Assembly (NCBI RefSeq): GCF_000003605.2
Contig: NW_003138353.1
Coordinates: 5,714-25,946, forward strand
Direction of reading: 5' to 3'
Source: Saccoglossus kowalevskii
Taxonomy: Eukaryota > Hemichordata > Enteropneusta > Harrimaniidae
Length of the DNA stretch: 20,233 nt
The notes under the pieces are model-generated. The model was not told the origin of the DNA. It worked only from the letters and a program-made list of their open reading frames with translations, and searched no databases. How positions within the stretch are numbered: the first letter of the stretch is position 1; every line of letters begins with the position of its first letter. Shown here one piece after another: positions 1 through 7,817 of the stretch. A program made the translations under genes and the position numbers.

Positions 1-63
1 CTCTATTTGTGCCTGCTAATCTGCACATCTCCCACTAAATGATATGGAAAGTGAAACACTCAC

Positions 64-279
64 TTGGTTTTTTATGTTTATTTCTGCCCCCAGTGCTGGC
101 AGAATTGGATGTGTTACTACATTCACTGCTATTACGTTGTCTCTTTGTTTTACTTATTACTGATACATCATCCAGTACTGCTGAGGTATCTCCAGATGCC
201 GACAATGACAAGGAGTAGTTTACATGTCTCTCCAGTGGTGTAGCAGTTTCCTTTTTAAATTCCAAAAAGGTTGGTCTAT
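64..279 (-). CDS. SPATS2: SPATS2 exon e, serine-rich linker
   Basis: Acceptor TTATTGCAG precedes 279 and a consensus donor A|GTGAGT follows 64. The 216-nt exon completes D169 and encodes residues 170-240: RPTFLEFKKETATPLERH, a serine-rich stretch (SLSLSASGDTSAVLDDVS), then KTKRQRNSSECSNTSNSA and a basic end (GGRNKHKKP). It ends in phase 1, so coding continues beyond position 1. In vertebrates the coiled-coil block starting (N)IEKSVKDLQRC follows this kind of linker, so the missing exons should carry it. The call rests on phase compatibility and splice sites more than on residue identity. Confidence 0.8.
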
Positions 280-3200
280 CTGCAATAACAAGCAAGACTA
301 ATCATGTACAGTTAAATCTGTCTGAACAAAACAAAGAAACTGACAATTTTAACAATAAACACAGCTGAAAAAAACATACCACAAATATTACATCCTTTCT
401 CATTGAGATTCTAGATTAAACAAGCCATGCATGACACAGTCCCCATTAGTTATCAATTCTAAGTTATATAGTTTGATATACATACTCATTTTGTGCAACC
501 TCCTGCCCGCTTCCGTTTTTCAATCGCTTTGTTTTTCGCCCGCTTTTACAACCGCTTGTTGAATTCAACCGGACAATTTCCGCTTTATTTTCGACTGTGC
601 AAACCCTGAAATATCACCACCCGCTCGCTCGCATTTAAAATTTGGACCAACAAAAAAGGTTAACATTGTCTTTTAATTGTCTTTCTGGTTTTTCATAGAT
701 GTTGAACAGCCATCAAAAGTTCAAATACTTTTTGTTTTAACTATCTATAATTATATGCATGCAATCTGACCTTTTGACCTCAATTTGGCTAGGATTGAAT
801 ATTTTATTTTAAACAATATTCTGACGTGAAATACAAACTGTATTTCAACACAAGTACGACATGGTTGTCTGAGCTTCCTTTCCAGAATGTTGAGTCTTCG
901 CAATGTGAAATCAAAAAAATAACAAGCAGCCTGTTGGCTGAGATAGCTCCGCTGTTAGCAATGCACATTGCAATTAAAGAACAGAAGATATCATTAGAAA
1001 ATGAACAATATGTATAGTATCAAAAGAACATGTTTTCAACAAGAAGTCAAAAATATCACTTTTTACCAAAAATTTAAAAAATATTCACCAAAAATAGAAA
1101 ATTAAAAATATCATTACAAAATGAACAAATCTGAGAGAGGTCCACATGTAGTACCTATGTATATGTAATATCAAAGCAATTTGATCTGCGGTTTTTAACA
1201 AGAAGTCAAAAATATCACTTTTTATCAAAAATTACAAATTAAAATATTCACCAAAATTAAAGAATTGAAGATATCATCATGAAATGAACAAACCTAAGAG
1301 AGGTCCACCCCAGGTACATACACACCAAGTATCAAAGCATTCAGGCTTGTAGTTTTCAAGAAGAAGTCAAAATAGTAAACATTGACACAGACGACGACGA
1401 ACAATCACTAATATGATAAGCTCCGCTCGACAAAGTCGACAGCGGAGCTAAAAATTCAAAGAGCATTGGGGAATATAGTAATAATCATTTTTAGCAATCG
1501 CTACCTTTATTTTATTCGAATTGAGTTTTTTGAGATTTGTTGGCAACTTTCGTGCTTAAAATGGTTGAAAATGTTGGTGTTGTTCTCTCACAAAGTCCTA
1601 TTGACAATACGAACAAATATAGTTCTGTGACCCAGGCGGTGCTCCGATCAGGTGACTTTCAGTCAATCAATGATGTTGTAACAAAGCATATCCAATCTCG
1701 GCGTCGAATCTCAATTTTTTTTTGTGCTGTGACAGGCTTATTCGCTGAATCAAAGAAAGCTTAGAAAGAACTCCCGTGTGCTGAGAGTATTGGGAACACA
1801 TCAAAAATTAATTCAAAATTACTTGTACTAGAGATATTGATGGAAACGCAGAACACTAATTATGCAAATAAGGTAACTAATATGAACAGATTTAAGTGTA
1901 AAACTAATAAGGTCTGCACAATGTACCAAGTTTCATTGAAATGTGATTAGAACCAAAAAATTTTAATTATTATTGTCTATTGTCCTAGAGCATTTATTTA
2001 CCAAGTTGTATTCAAATGTGATGATGAATACTTGAGATATCAGTATTAATTAATTATGTTAATTAGGTGATTAAGAAGGATAAATATTTACCCTAATATG
2101 GTGTATAGTCCTAGGTTCATTGAAATGTGATGGGTACTCTTTTAATAGTTTCATTGAAATCCAATGAGTGGTTTTTAGACATCAGTGCAACAGCCATAGA
2201 ACAGCAAAAAATTAACTAATTATGCAAATTAGGTAATTAATAGGCACAATTATTTATCTCAAAATTAATCAGGTCTCTGCATAGTCCTAGAATATCTATG
2301 TCGCAAGTCTCATTGAAATATGATGATTAGTACTTATCAGATATCAGATGAAAAGCTGAAAATTAACTAATTATGCTAATAAGGTGATTAATATGCACAC
2401 ATATTTACCCAAAAACTAATTAGGTCTCTGCACAGTCCTCAAGTAACTATGTACCTAGTTTCATTGAAACGTGATCATTACTACTCGAAATATCAAAAGC
2501 TGAAATTGAATTAATTATGCAAATTAGGTAACTAATATGTACTGATATTACCCTAAAAACTATCAGGTCTGTGCAGTGTCATATGACATCTATGTACCAA
2601 GTTTTATTGAAATGTTATGATTAGTACTTGAGATATCAGTGGAAAAGCAAAAAATTGATTAATCATTATGTAAATTACCGGTAGGTAATTAATAATATTA
2701 ACAGATTTTTACCCAAAACTAATCAAATCTGCGCATTAGTTCAGAGCATCCATGTGCCAAATTTCATTGAAATCCAATGAGTGGTTCTTCAAAAATCAGT
2801 GGAACAGTCATGGAACAGCTTGAAATCAGTTAATTATCATTCAAATAATAGGTAATTAATATTCATAGATTTTTACCCAAAACTAATCAAATCTGCGCAC
2901 TAGTTCAGAGCATATATGTACCAAGTTTCACCAAAATTTGATTAGTGGTTCTTGAGATAACGGTGGAACAAAAAAGTGACATACATACATACATACATAC
3001 ATACATACATACATACATACATACATACATACATACATACATACATACATACATACAGGGTAACTGCAAAGACTCCCTTTTGTGCTTCGGGTGGAATTTG
3101 ACCTTTAATGCCATTCGGCCATCTTGAATCAGATCATGAAACAAATTAACGTGCATATGTATGATATCATGTATGATGTATGTGTGAAGTTTGATTGTGA

Positions 3201-6200
3201 TTGGTCTAGGCATTTCTAAGTTCTAAGATACAGGTCCGGACGCACGCACGCACGCACACACACACACACGCACACACACACACACACACACACGCATGCA
3301 CGCACGCATGCACGCATGCACGCATGCACGCACGCATGCACGCACGCATGCACGCACGCACAGACACACGGAGGTCAAAACATAAGTCCCCGTTTTCAGA
3401 CTGCGTCCGAACGGGGACTAAAAAAACTGAGATACATTAGAGTGTACAGCGCGAATCAGTTTTCTTTGCAAGTTGTTAAATAAAGTAAACCAGAGTAGGA
3501 TCAATGATTTTCAGTACCGAAGGACTTCTGTGTGAATCCTGATTTTCGAATTGTTCATCGACTGATCACCAATATTTATGGCTATAACTAAATTTGACAC
3601 GTATTTTTCTGAAGCCCAATAAATTATTCATACATGTCAAGCTCTGTTCAATTTTTCAGGGCATGTGGCGGTTTCTATTCAAAAATATTTTTACAATACG
3701 TGTAGCTCATTCACTGATCGTGACTTAATTTTGAAAATTGGATGTCAAATTTTACCAGACCGTGGTTTTGGTATCATTATTTTTGGAATTATTCAATATT
3801 TTCCTAGTTTCCCCACTCTGTCAAAATGAATTAGCTATGCTTTTTTCACGCAACTGTCTCATCAAAATGAAATAAAATATTACATTTAGAACAAGCACCC
3901 AAATGACATACCATAATAAGAGGTCGCAGTTCAGTCACTCTCGTGAACGATATAAGCGTCATACAACTATTAGATTTGAAGTGTCGTTCAGAATTTAATA
4001 CTAGTTAATACTAGTTGTATTTTCACATTTTAATATCAAAACCACCATTTTGACCGCTCATGTGTCAGTGATCAGGGTCTGGGTGACCAGTTGGCGTTTT
4101 CAATGAGCGAGCAAGCGAAAAAGAACGATTGAAATGCAGTTGGTTTCCAGTCGGAAAAATTAAGCGATAAGCGGTCAATTAAAAAGCGGTAAAAGTGGAA
4201 GGTTGGGCAAAATGAGTACTGTATAAGGAAGTAAGCAAGGGCGTGTCCGATCAAACGCCTGGTAGTCGGTAGGCCGGTTCCCTGTGGATCACCAAAGGGG
4301 AAGTGACCCATAGCGGAGACAGTATTCAGGGGGAAAAATCCTTGGTACTGGCTCCGCTGACAATCCCTGGCTGGTAGGAAGCAAAAGAGAGACAAAATCC
4401 ATGTCCTGCCCTGCTTGGTCCCCTTCCATATCGGAGGTCTGTCCCATATCCATATCGGATGTATGTGTAAATTTTAATTTAATTGGTCCAGGCATGTCTA
4501 AGATACAGACATCTTGTGAGACATAATGCAATACAACGTACCTCGCTAAAGGAAAAGTGAATGGCAGAAGAGGAAGGGACAGAACAAGGGCAATCTGGTT
4601 TAGCAAAATCAACCAGTGGACAGGACTGAATATATACAGAGGCATGGAGTGAAGAAACATTGCATTCAACCCTCGGTTCGAGGATGGAACAAATGAATGA
4701 ATTAATTCCGAATGAGTGCTAGGTCATCGTGGACAAGTGACTTTCAGCAAAAATGATTCACACTAAATAGTGAAAATACTACACTAATTGACATATTTTG
4801 GGGAGCATATTACTAACATCTGGTACTTGTGATCAGCAGTATAAATGTTTATTATTTCTACGTCTAACAAATTCAACCCATTTGTAGAAAATTATACTGG
4901 CTAAAAAATTGAATTAAACTTTTTTTATAGTGGTTGATAAGATATTCATATAAAATATGGTAATCACAAGAAAAAGTTTTACGATATAGTAAACAACAAC
5001 AACAAGGACCAGCTTTCCTTTCACTTGTGATAATATAGGCAAGGTAAAAGAAAGTTGGTGAGATGTGATATTAATCAGATATTCTTCCCATTTAGTTGAG
5101 AAATAATTTTCTTTGAAGGAATCCAAACTACTTTATGAGTGAGAATTCACTATAACAATATCTGTCAACATTCATCAAATGTGAGGAAGTGTCAGCTTCT
5201 CGCTTGAGTTGCCGACTTTTCTCCAAAGGTGAAAAATGTAGCAATAATTTTAATTACATGAAAAAAATTGAATCTTATGAGAAAAAAAAACACACCTTTA
5301 TGGGAGACAGCATCAACTCTGTCTTTATATGGTTCAGACTTAGTACTGTTGTCTTGATGTGATCCATCCCTAACTGTGTGAGGCTGAGAAATGGCATTGG
5401 TAATTGAAGGTGGACCAGTAGAGATATCAACATTATTAACTTGACTTGTCTTCATAACTGCACCCTGTTCTCCACTATGTTCAACTGCTTTTTTCTCATT
5501 CTGTGGCTTTGAATCATTATGTCCTCCACCTTTTTTTCTGTTTTTTTTATTGTTCTATGACAAATAAAAAATACATCTGTTAATGATTACATAAGTCTAG
5601 ACCTACAAATCATCATATCATTAAAGAGACACTGATAGGGTCATTAAACTAATCCAGTGTTTGCAAATTACATTACAAAGACAAAAATAATCAATTACAC
5701 CTAGTTTATAAACGCGTTAGCCATGACAGCAAACATTTCACTTGAAAGAATACGGTCATCATTTTTCACCAAGGAAAAGACAAGAATTGAACAGATTTGA
5801 CTGGACTTGACTACACTGGATTGTACCAGATCAAACAGGACTGGACTACACTAGATTGTACCAGATCAAACTGGACTGGACTGGACTACACTGGATTGTA
5901 CCAGATCAAACTGGACTGGACTGGCAAAGTGTGTAACCAAAAGAAATGATCATACTTACTTTACTCTTCTTTCCAGTAAAGTTCCATTCTTTTAGTACTT
6001 CAGAAGCACCATCTACAACAATAGAAGAGATAGCAATGAGTCACATCTCTTATTAAATGAATCTGAAGTGGTCATTTTGTATGTGTCAATTATGGGTCTA
6101 ATCATATTGGCTTAGTCTAACCTGAATACAAATTGCAGTAGTTATCTCCATGTACACACTGTACATACAGTATGCCAAACATATGAACAACAAATTAACC

Positions 6201-6645
6201 TACCCTCAACAAAGGACTGTATTGTTTTGTCAACATCATAATCAAAGTATTGGAGAACAAGAAGAATGTCATTGTTACTGGAACGTGATACCACTTCACG
6301 AACAGCAGCGATCTGCAATAAAATAATAATAATAGCATCATCAAGTAATTGATAATGGGAGAGTGTAATGTTCCACTTTTTTATTAATTTTTCCTGTTTT
6401 TTTGGGTGGTATCTATATATACATCACATGCACTCAGTTCATCAAATGATGAAAATGCCTAATTTTTCTAAAATGTTATCATCACAACAGTATTTTCTGC
6501 AGTATATTAAATGGCAAACCAAGAATTATGAATACATTATAAAATATTATTATATTAAATACCTTTGTTTTCAATTTATCTTGACTAAGTGTCGTCTGTG
6601 CCATGACTGTTTTTGTTGTTGTATCAAAATATACCTCTGAAGAAT
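64..6645 (-). CDS. SPATS2: SPATS2/SPATS2-like family protein, N-terminal 240 codons in five exons, partial at both ends
   Basis: Exons in transcript order are 6645-6563, 6312-6204, 6012-5960, 5554-5296 and 279-64. All internal introns are GT-AG, and phases match at every junction (0, 1, 0, 1), giving one open frame of 720 nt. Numbering from the first split codon, residues 29-65 (IAAVREVVSRSSNNDI..., VLQYFDYDVDKT...) and 66-82 (GASEVLKEWNFTGKKSK) match the signature of vertebrate SPATS2 and SPATS2L as I remember it (KSNNEI.LVLQ.FD..VDK..QAF, VLKEW..TGKKK). The family (DUF1387) has a UBA-like helical N-terminus, a basic low-complexity linker and a C-terminal coiled coil. Vertebrate members are cytoplasmic/nucleolar, RNA-associated and linked to stress granules. 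Vertebrate proteins are about 550 residues, so roughly half is missing beyond position 1. The paralogue (SPATS2 or SPATS2L) cannot be assigned; an invertebrate probably has one ancestral gene. Upstream exon(s) and promoter are not identified. Confidence 0.93.
481..635 (+). repeat. Left arm of a diverged inverted repeat pair rich in CCGCTT
   Basis: The arm begins TACTCATTTTGTGCAACC (483-500) and then carries many spaced CCGCTT/TCGCTTT motifs, a CGACTG (595-600 area) and CCGCTCGCTCGC (621-632). The same blocks in the same order occur on the minus strand at 4222-4075. It is GC-richer than its surroundings. Confidence 0.7.
921..1454 (+). mobile_element. Family-1 hairpin-ended repeat, copy A
   Basis: It starts AACAAGCAGCCTGTTGGCTG, followed by TAGCTCCGCTGT (944-955). 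A core of about 150-160-bp units follows (anchors at about 1140 and 1300). The 3' end has a short GACGACGA tract and a hairpin with arms AGCTCCGCT (1419-1427) and AGCGGAGCT (1441-1449), closing with CTAAAAA at 1448-1454. ACAGCGGAGCTA (1439-1450) is the exact inverse of the 5' TAGCTCCGCTGT. No protein is encoded, so it is non-autonomous. Confidence 0.8.
1455..1804 (+). other. Intron segment without recognised content
   Basis: It lies between family-1 copy A and the family-2 array. It holds a 75-codon plus-strand frame (1537-1764) in slightly less AT-rich sequence. The predicted peptide has no motif I recognise and no intron or homologous context. It could be a fragment of a mobile-element gene, but nothing supports this directly. 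Confidence 0.4.
1805..2978 (+). repeat. Tandem array of about 150-bp units, family 2, first array
   Basis: About seven diverged units of 145-195 bp. Each contains ACCAAGTTTCATTGAAATG (variants near 1927, 2299, 2447, 2593, 2750 and 2918), then GAGATATCAGTGGAA, then AATTATGCAAATTAGGTAAT (variants near 1858, 2051, 2216, 2367, 2512, 2665 and 2832). The array runs directly into the CATA microsatellite. No coding potential is seen. Confidence 0.85.
2979..3057 (+). repeat. (CATA)n microsatellite, about 20 units
   Basis: An uninterrupted 4-bp repeat follows the last 150-bp unit after GAGATAACGGTGGAAC. The open frames running through it on both strands (MYVC and HTYI repeats) are products of the repeat and not genes. 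Confidence 0.97.
3058..3240 (+). repeat. Probable 3' segment of family 2 plus start of a third family
   Basis: GACTCCCTTTTGTGCTTCGG (3070-3089) resembles the sequence after the second array (CTTCCATTGTGTGCTTTGC at 11638). Then 3176-3235 carries GATGTATGTGTGAAG, GGTCTAGGCAT and CTAAGATACAGG. A diverged copy of these three blocks is at 4457-4513. Boundaries are uncertain. Confidence 0.55.
3238..3370 (+). repeat. (CGCA)n/(CA)n/(CATG)-type compound microsatellite
   Basis: Alternating CGCA, CA and CGCATGCA blocks over about 130 bp follow CAGGTCCGGA. This is purine-pyrimidine alternating sequence. Confidence 0.95.
3385..3426 (+). mobile_element. 3' hairpin end of a third hairpin-ended element (family 3)
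   Basis: AGTCCCCGTT (3385-3394) and AACGGGGACT (3410-3419) form a perfect 10-bp stem with a 15-nt loop, followed by CTAAAAAAA. The order of conserved motif, microsatellite, hairpin and CTAAAAA is the same as the 3' end of family 1, but the stem sequence is unrelated. No matching 5' end was found in the window. Confidence 0.65.
3427..4074. other. AT-rich intron sequence, nothing recognised
   Basis: No open frame of note, no tandem repeat and no element end seen. TACTAGTTAATACTAGTTG near 4000-4018 is a short local duplication of an ACTAGTTAAT-type motif. Confidence 0.5.
4075..4222 (-). repeat. Right arm of the diverged inverted repeat pair
   Basis: Read on the minus strand it starts TACTCATTTTGCCCAACC (from 4218), followed by CCGCTTTTTAATTGACCG, CGACTGG and CGCTTGCTCGCTC. 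These line up in order with the left arm at 481-635. The two arms bracket 3.74 kb (481-4222). They could be the terminal repeats of one inserted DNA element or two separate copies of a short element. Confidence 0.7.
4223..4680. other. GC-richer relic sequence with a family-3-like block
   Basis: The segment is clearly richer in G and C than its flanks. At 4457-4513 it has GATGTATGTGTAAA, TTGGTCCAGGCATGTC and TAAGATACAGACATC, matching 3176-3235 in order. CCATATCGGA occurs twice within 30 bp (about 4427-4465). Open frames on the minus strand (4072-4395, 4289-4669) show no recognisable protein and overlap repeat arms. This is probably an old inserted element. Confidence 0.5.
4681..5295. other. 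AT-rich intron sequence next to exon d
   Basis: No motif or conserved block seen. The 70-codon minus frame at 4914-5126 is hydrophobic and AT-driven, with no splice or homology support. Confidence 0.5.
5296..5554 (-). CDS. SPATS2: SPATS2 exon d, lysine-rich and low-complexity linker
   Basis: Acceptor TGTCATAG precedes 5554 and donor AAAG|GTGTGT follows 5296. The exon is 259 nt (86 codons plus one base). It begins NNKKNRKKGGGHNDSKPQ, a polybasic tract continuing the KKSK of the previous exon, as in vertebrate members (KKKNKKKKNK). It then runs into a polar, S/T/N/Q-rich linker (residues about 100-168) with no recognisable fold. Conservation is expected to be low here; the exon call rests on phase, splice sites and the basic tract. 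Confidence 0.88.
5801..5920 (+). repeat. Three 40-bp tandem units inside a SPATS2 intron
   Basis: Units at 5801-5840, 5841-5880 and 5881-5920 share GATTGTACCAGATCAAAC and GGACTACACT. Units 2 and 3 are nearly identical. Within each unit a 5-bp ACTGG motif is itself repeated. The array sits 40 bp from the donor of exon c. Confidence 0.9.
5960..6012 (-). CDS. SPATS2: SPATS2 exon c, VLKEW..TGKK motif
   Basis: Acceptor TTGTAG precedes 6012 and a strong donor AAA|GTAAGT follows 5960. The 53-nt exon completes D65 and encodes GASEVLKEWNFTGKKSK (66-82). The VLKEW.(M/F)TGKKK block is diagnostic for SPATS2/SPATS2L and directly follows the UBA-like helices in vertebrate members. The phase (2 nt plus 17 codons) fits both neighbours. 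Confidence 0.95.
6204..6312 (-). CDS. SPATS2: SPATS2 exon b, UBA-like core
   Basis: Acceptor ATTGCAG precedes 6312 and donor G|GTAGGT follows 6204. The exon is 109 nt, starting in phase 0 and ending in phase 1. It encodes residues 29-64, the best conserved part of the family: IAAVREVVSRSSNNDI, LLVLQYFDYDVDK and TIQSFVE. The pattern of helices around an SNN turn and the FD.DVDK..Q motif is what Pfam-type annotations describe as UBA/CUE-like. I infer a protein-interaction role from the fold only. Confidence 0.95.
6563..6645 (-). CDS. SPATS2: SPATS2 exon a (first recognised coding exon)
   Basis: The acceptor (TTTGCAG) precedes 6645 and the donor (AAG|GTATTT) follows 6563. The exon begins with two bases completing a split codon and encodes DSSEVYFDTTTKTVMAQ then TTLSQDKLKTK. 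This parallels the vertebrate SPATS2 N-terminus (SSGFIFDLQSNTVLAQ), where a short upstream exon supplies the first few residues. The ATG at 6604-6602 has G at -3 and G at +4, and its MAQ start lines up with the MAEL start of vertebrate SPATS2L. Translation could therefore begin here or in an upstream exon. The frame is open through the acceptor, and similarity to SPATS2 extends before the ATG, which favours an upstream start. Confidence 0.88.
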
Positions 6646-7237
6646 CTGCAAAGGCAACCACCACTAGTTAGGAAACTTTCACAATATTCCAAACTGATCA
6701 GAGGATGGACAAAAACTAAATCAATACATGTAACCCCTCCCCCAAAGCATGACGCGTTAGTGAAGCATACATAAAGTGGTTCTATAACCATGATAAACAT
6801 TTCTTATTTTCCTTCTATGCTATTCCCACAACATGTATACCAGATAACTGAACTTGATGATGTATACACAGGAATTACATTTGATGTGAAGTACCTAACA
6901 TGTCAATCATCATAATTCTGGTAGATACTAATAATCCCTTTAATTATTACCAGATTACATCACATGTACTTAGCTGGGCCAGGTTGTGATGTGTTCAGGC
7001 TATGCTCTAGTATGGGTTCCAATTAATACTACATATAATCCCATATGATTGCATATCAGTTAGATCAAGTTGCATTCATGCACAAAGGGGGGAAACAGTT
7101 ACAAGTAGTATGGACTAAGAGACGACCAATCTGGTTAAGAATATACATGTGTATATACAAATCTTGAGACCTTTTTAATTTACATGTAGATTTCTCAGTA
7201 CATAACCAGAAGATATACATTATAGTTCTAAGCTTAT
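6646..7237. other. Sequence upstream of the first recognised exon
   Basis: The SPATS2 intron acceptor is at 6646. At 6913-6895 (minus) a short ATG-led segment encodes MMIDML and ends in G|GTACTT in the phase needed by exon a. It has no family similarity (SPATS2 usually starts MSRKQNQK) and a weak donor, so it is only a candidate first exon. Nothing else is recognised. Confidence 0.35.
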
Positions 7238-7817
7238 AACAAGCAGCCTGTCGGCTGAGATAGCTCCGCTGTTAGCAATGCACATTTCAATTAAAGAACA
7301 GAAGACATCATTAGAAAATGAACAATATGTATAGTACCAAAGCAATCGGACTTGCAGTTTTTAACAAGAAGTCGAAAATATCACTTTTTACCAAAAATGA
7401 CAAAAATATTCACCAAAATTAGAGAATTGAAGATATCATCACAAAATGAACAAATCTGAGAGAGGTCCACATGTATTACCTATATATATAATATCAAAGC
7501 AATTGGACTTACGGTTTTTAACAAGAAGTCGAAAATATCACTTTCTACCAAAAATGACAAAAATATTCACCAAAATTAGAGAATTGAAGATATCAACATG
7601 AAATGAACAAACCTACGAGAGGTCTACCCAAGGTACATATACACCAAGTATCAAAGCATTCAGGCTTGTAGTTTTCAAGAAGAAGTCGAAAAAGTAAAAC
7701 ATTGACACGGACGACGGACGACGGACGCCGACGACGGACGACGACGACGACGGACGCCGACGGACAATCACTCATATGATAAGCTCCGCTCGACAAAGTC
7801 GACAGCGGAGCTAAAAA
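7238..7817 (+). mobile_element. Family-1 hairpin-ended repeat, copy B
   Basis: The 5' end is AACAAGCAGCCTGTCGGCTG, with TAGCTCCGCTGT at 7261-7272. There are about two and a half core units. A long GAC/GACG/GCC tract (about 7708-7765), the longest among the copies, lies directly before the 3' hairpin (arms 7782-7790 and 7804-7812) and the CTAAAAA end (7811-7817). This is a full-length, little-decayed copy in unique flanking sequence. Confidence 0.85.

Larger units (their letters stand above)
280..5295 (-). other. SPATS2 intron of 5.0 kb, filled with repeats
   Basis: This GT-AG intron lies between the exons ending at 5296 and beginning at 279. It carries most of the repeats in the left third of the window: a family-1 element, a 150-bp repeat array, two microsatellites, a perfect hairpin and a pair of inverted 150-bp repeats. 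The other introns in the gene are 405, 191 and 250 bp, so its length is largely due to insertions. Confidence 0.82.

Noticed and set aside
1537..1764. 75-codon plus-strand frame inside the SPATS2 intron
   Set aside because: No motif or family signature and no splice context; it overlaps no conserved block. It may be a chance frame or a mobile-element scrap.
2905..3213. Frames rich in MYVC or HTYI repeats
   Set aside because: They are translations of the CATA microsatellite.
4072..4669. Two overlapping minus-strand frames of 107 and 126 codons
   Set aside because: They overlap the right inverted-repeat arm and the family-3-like relic, and the peptides have no family likeness.
4670..4690. GGTTCGAGGATGG as a tRNA B-box
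   Set aside because: The last positions do not fit GGTTCGANNCC and no A-box or acceptor stem lies upstream.
6895..6913. Possible short first coding exon (MMIDML, donor G|GTACTT) in the right phase for exon a
   Set aside because: No similarity to the family N-terminus and a weak donor; a match of this kind is expected by chance in several kilobases.
7593..7796. Minus-strand frame with runs of V and R
   Set aside because: It is a translation of the GAC-rich tract in family-1 copy B.
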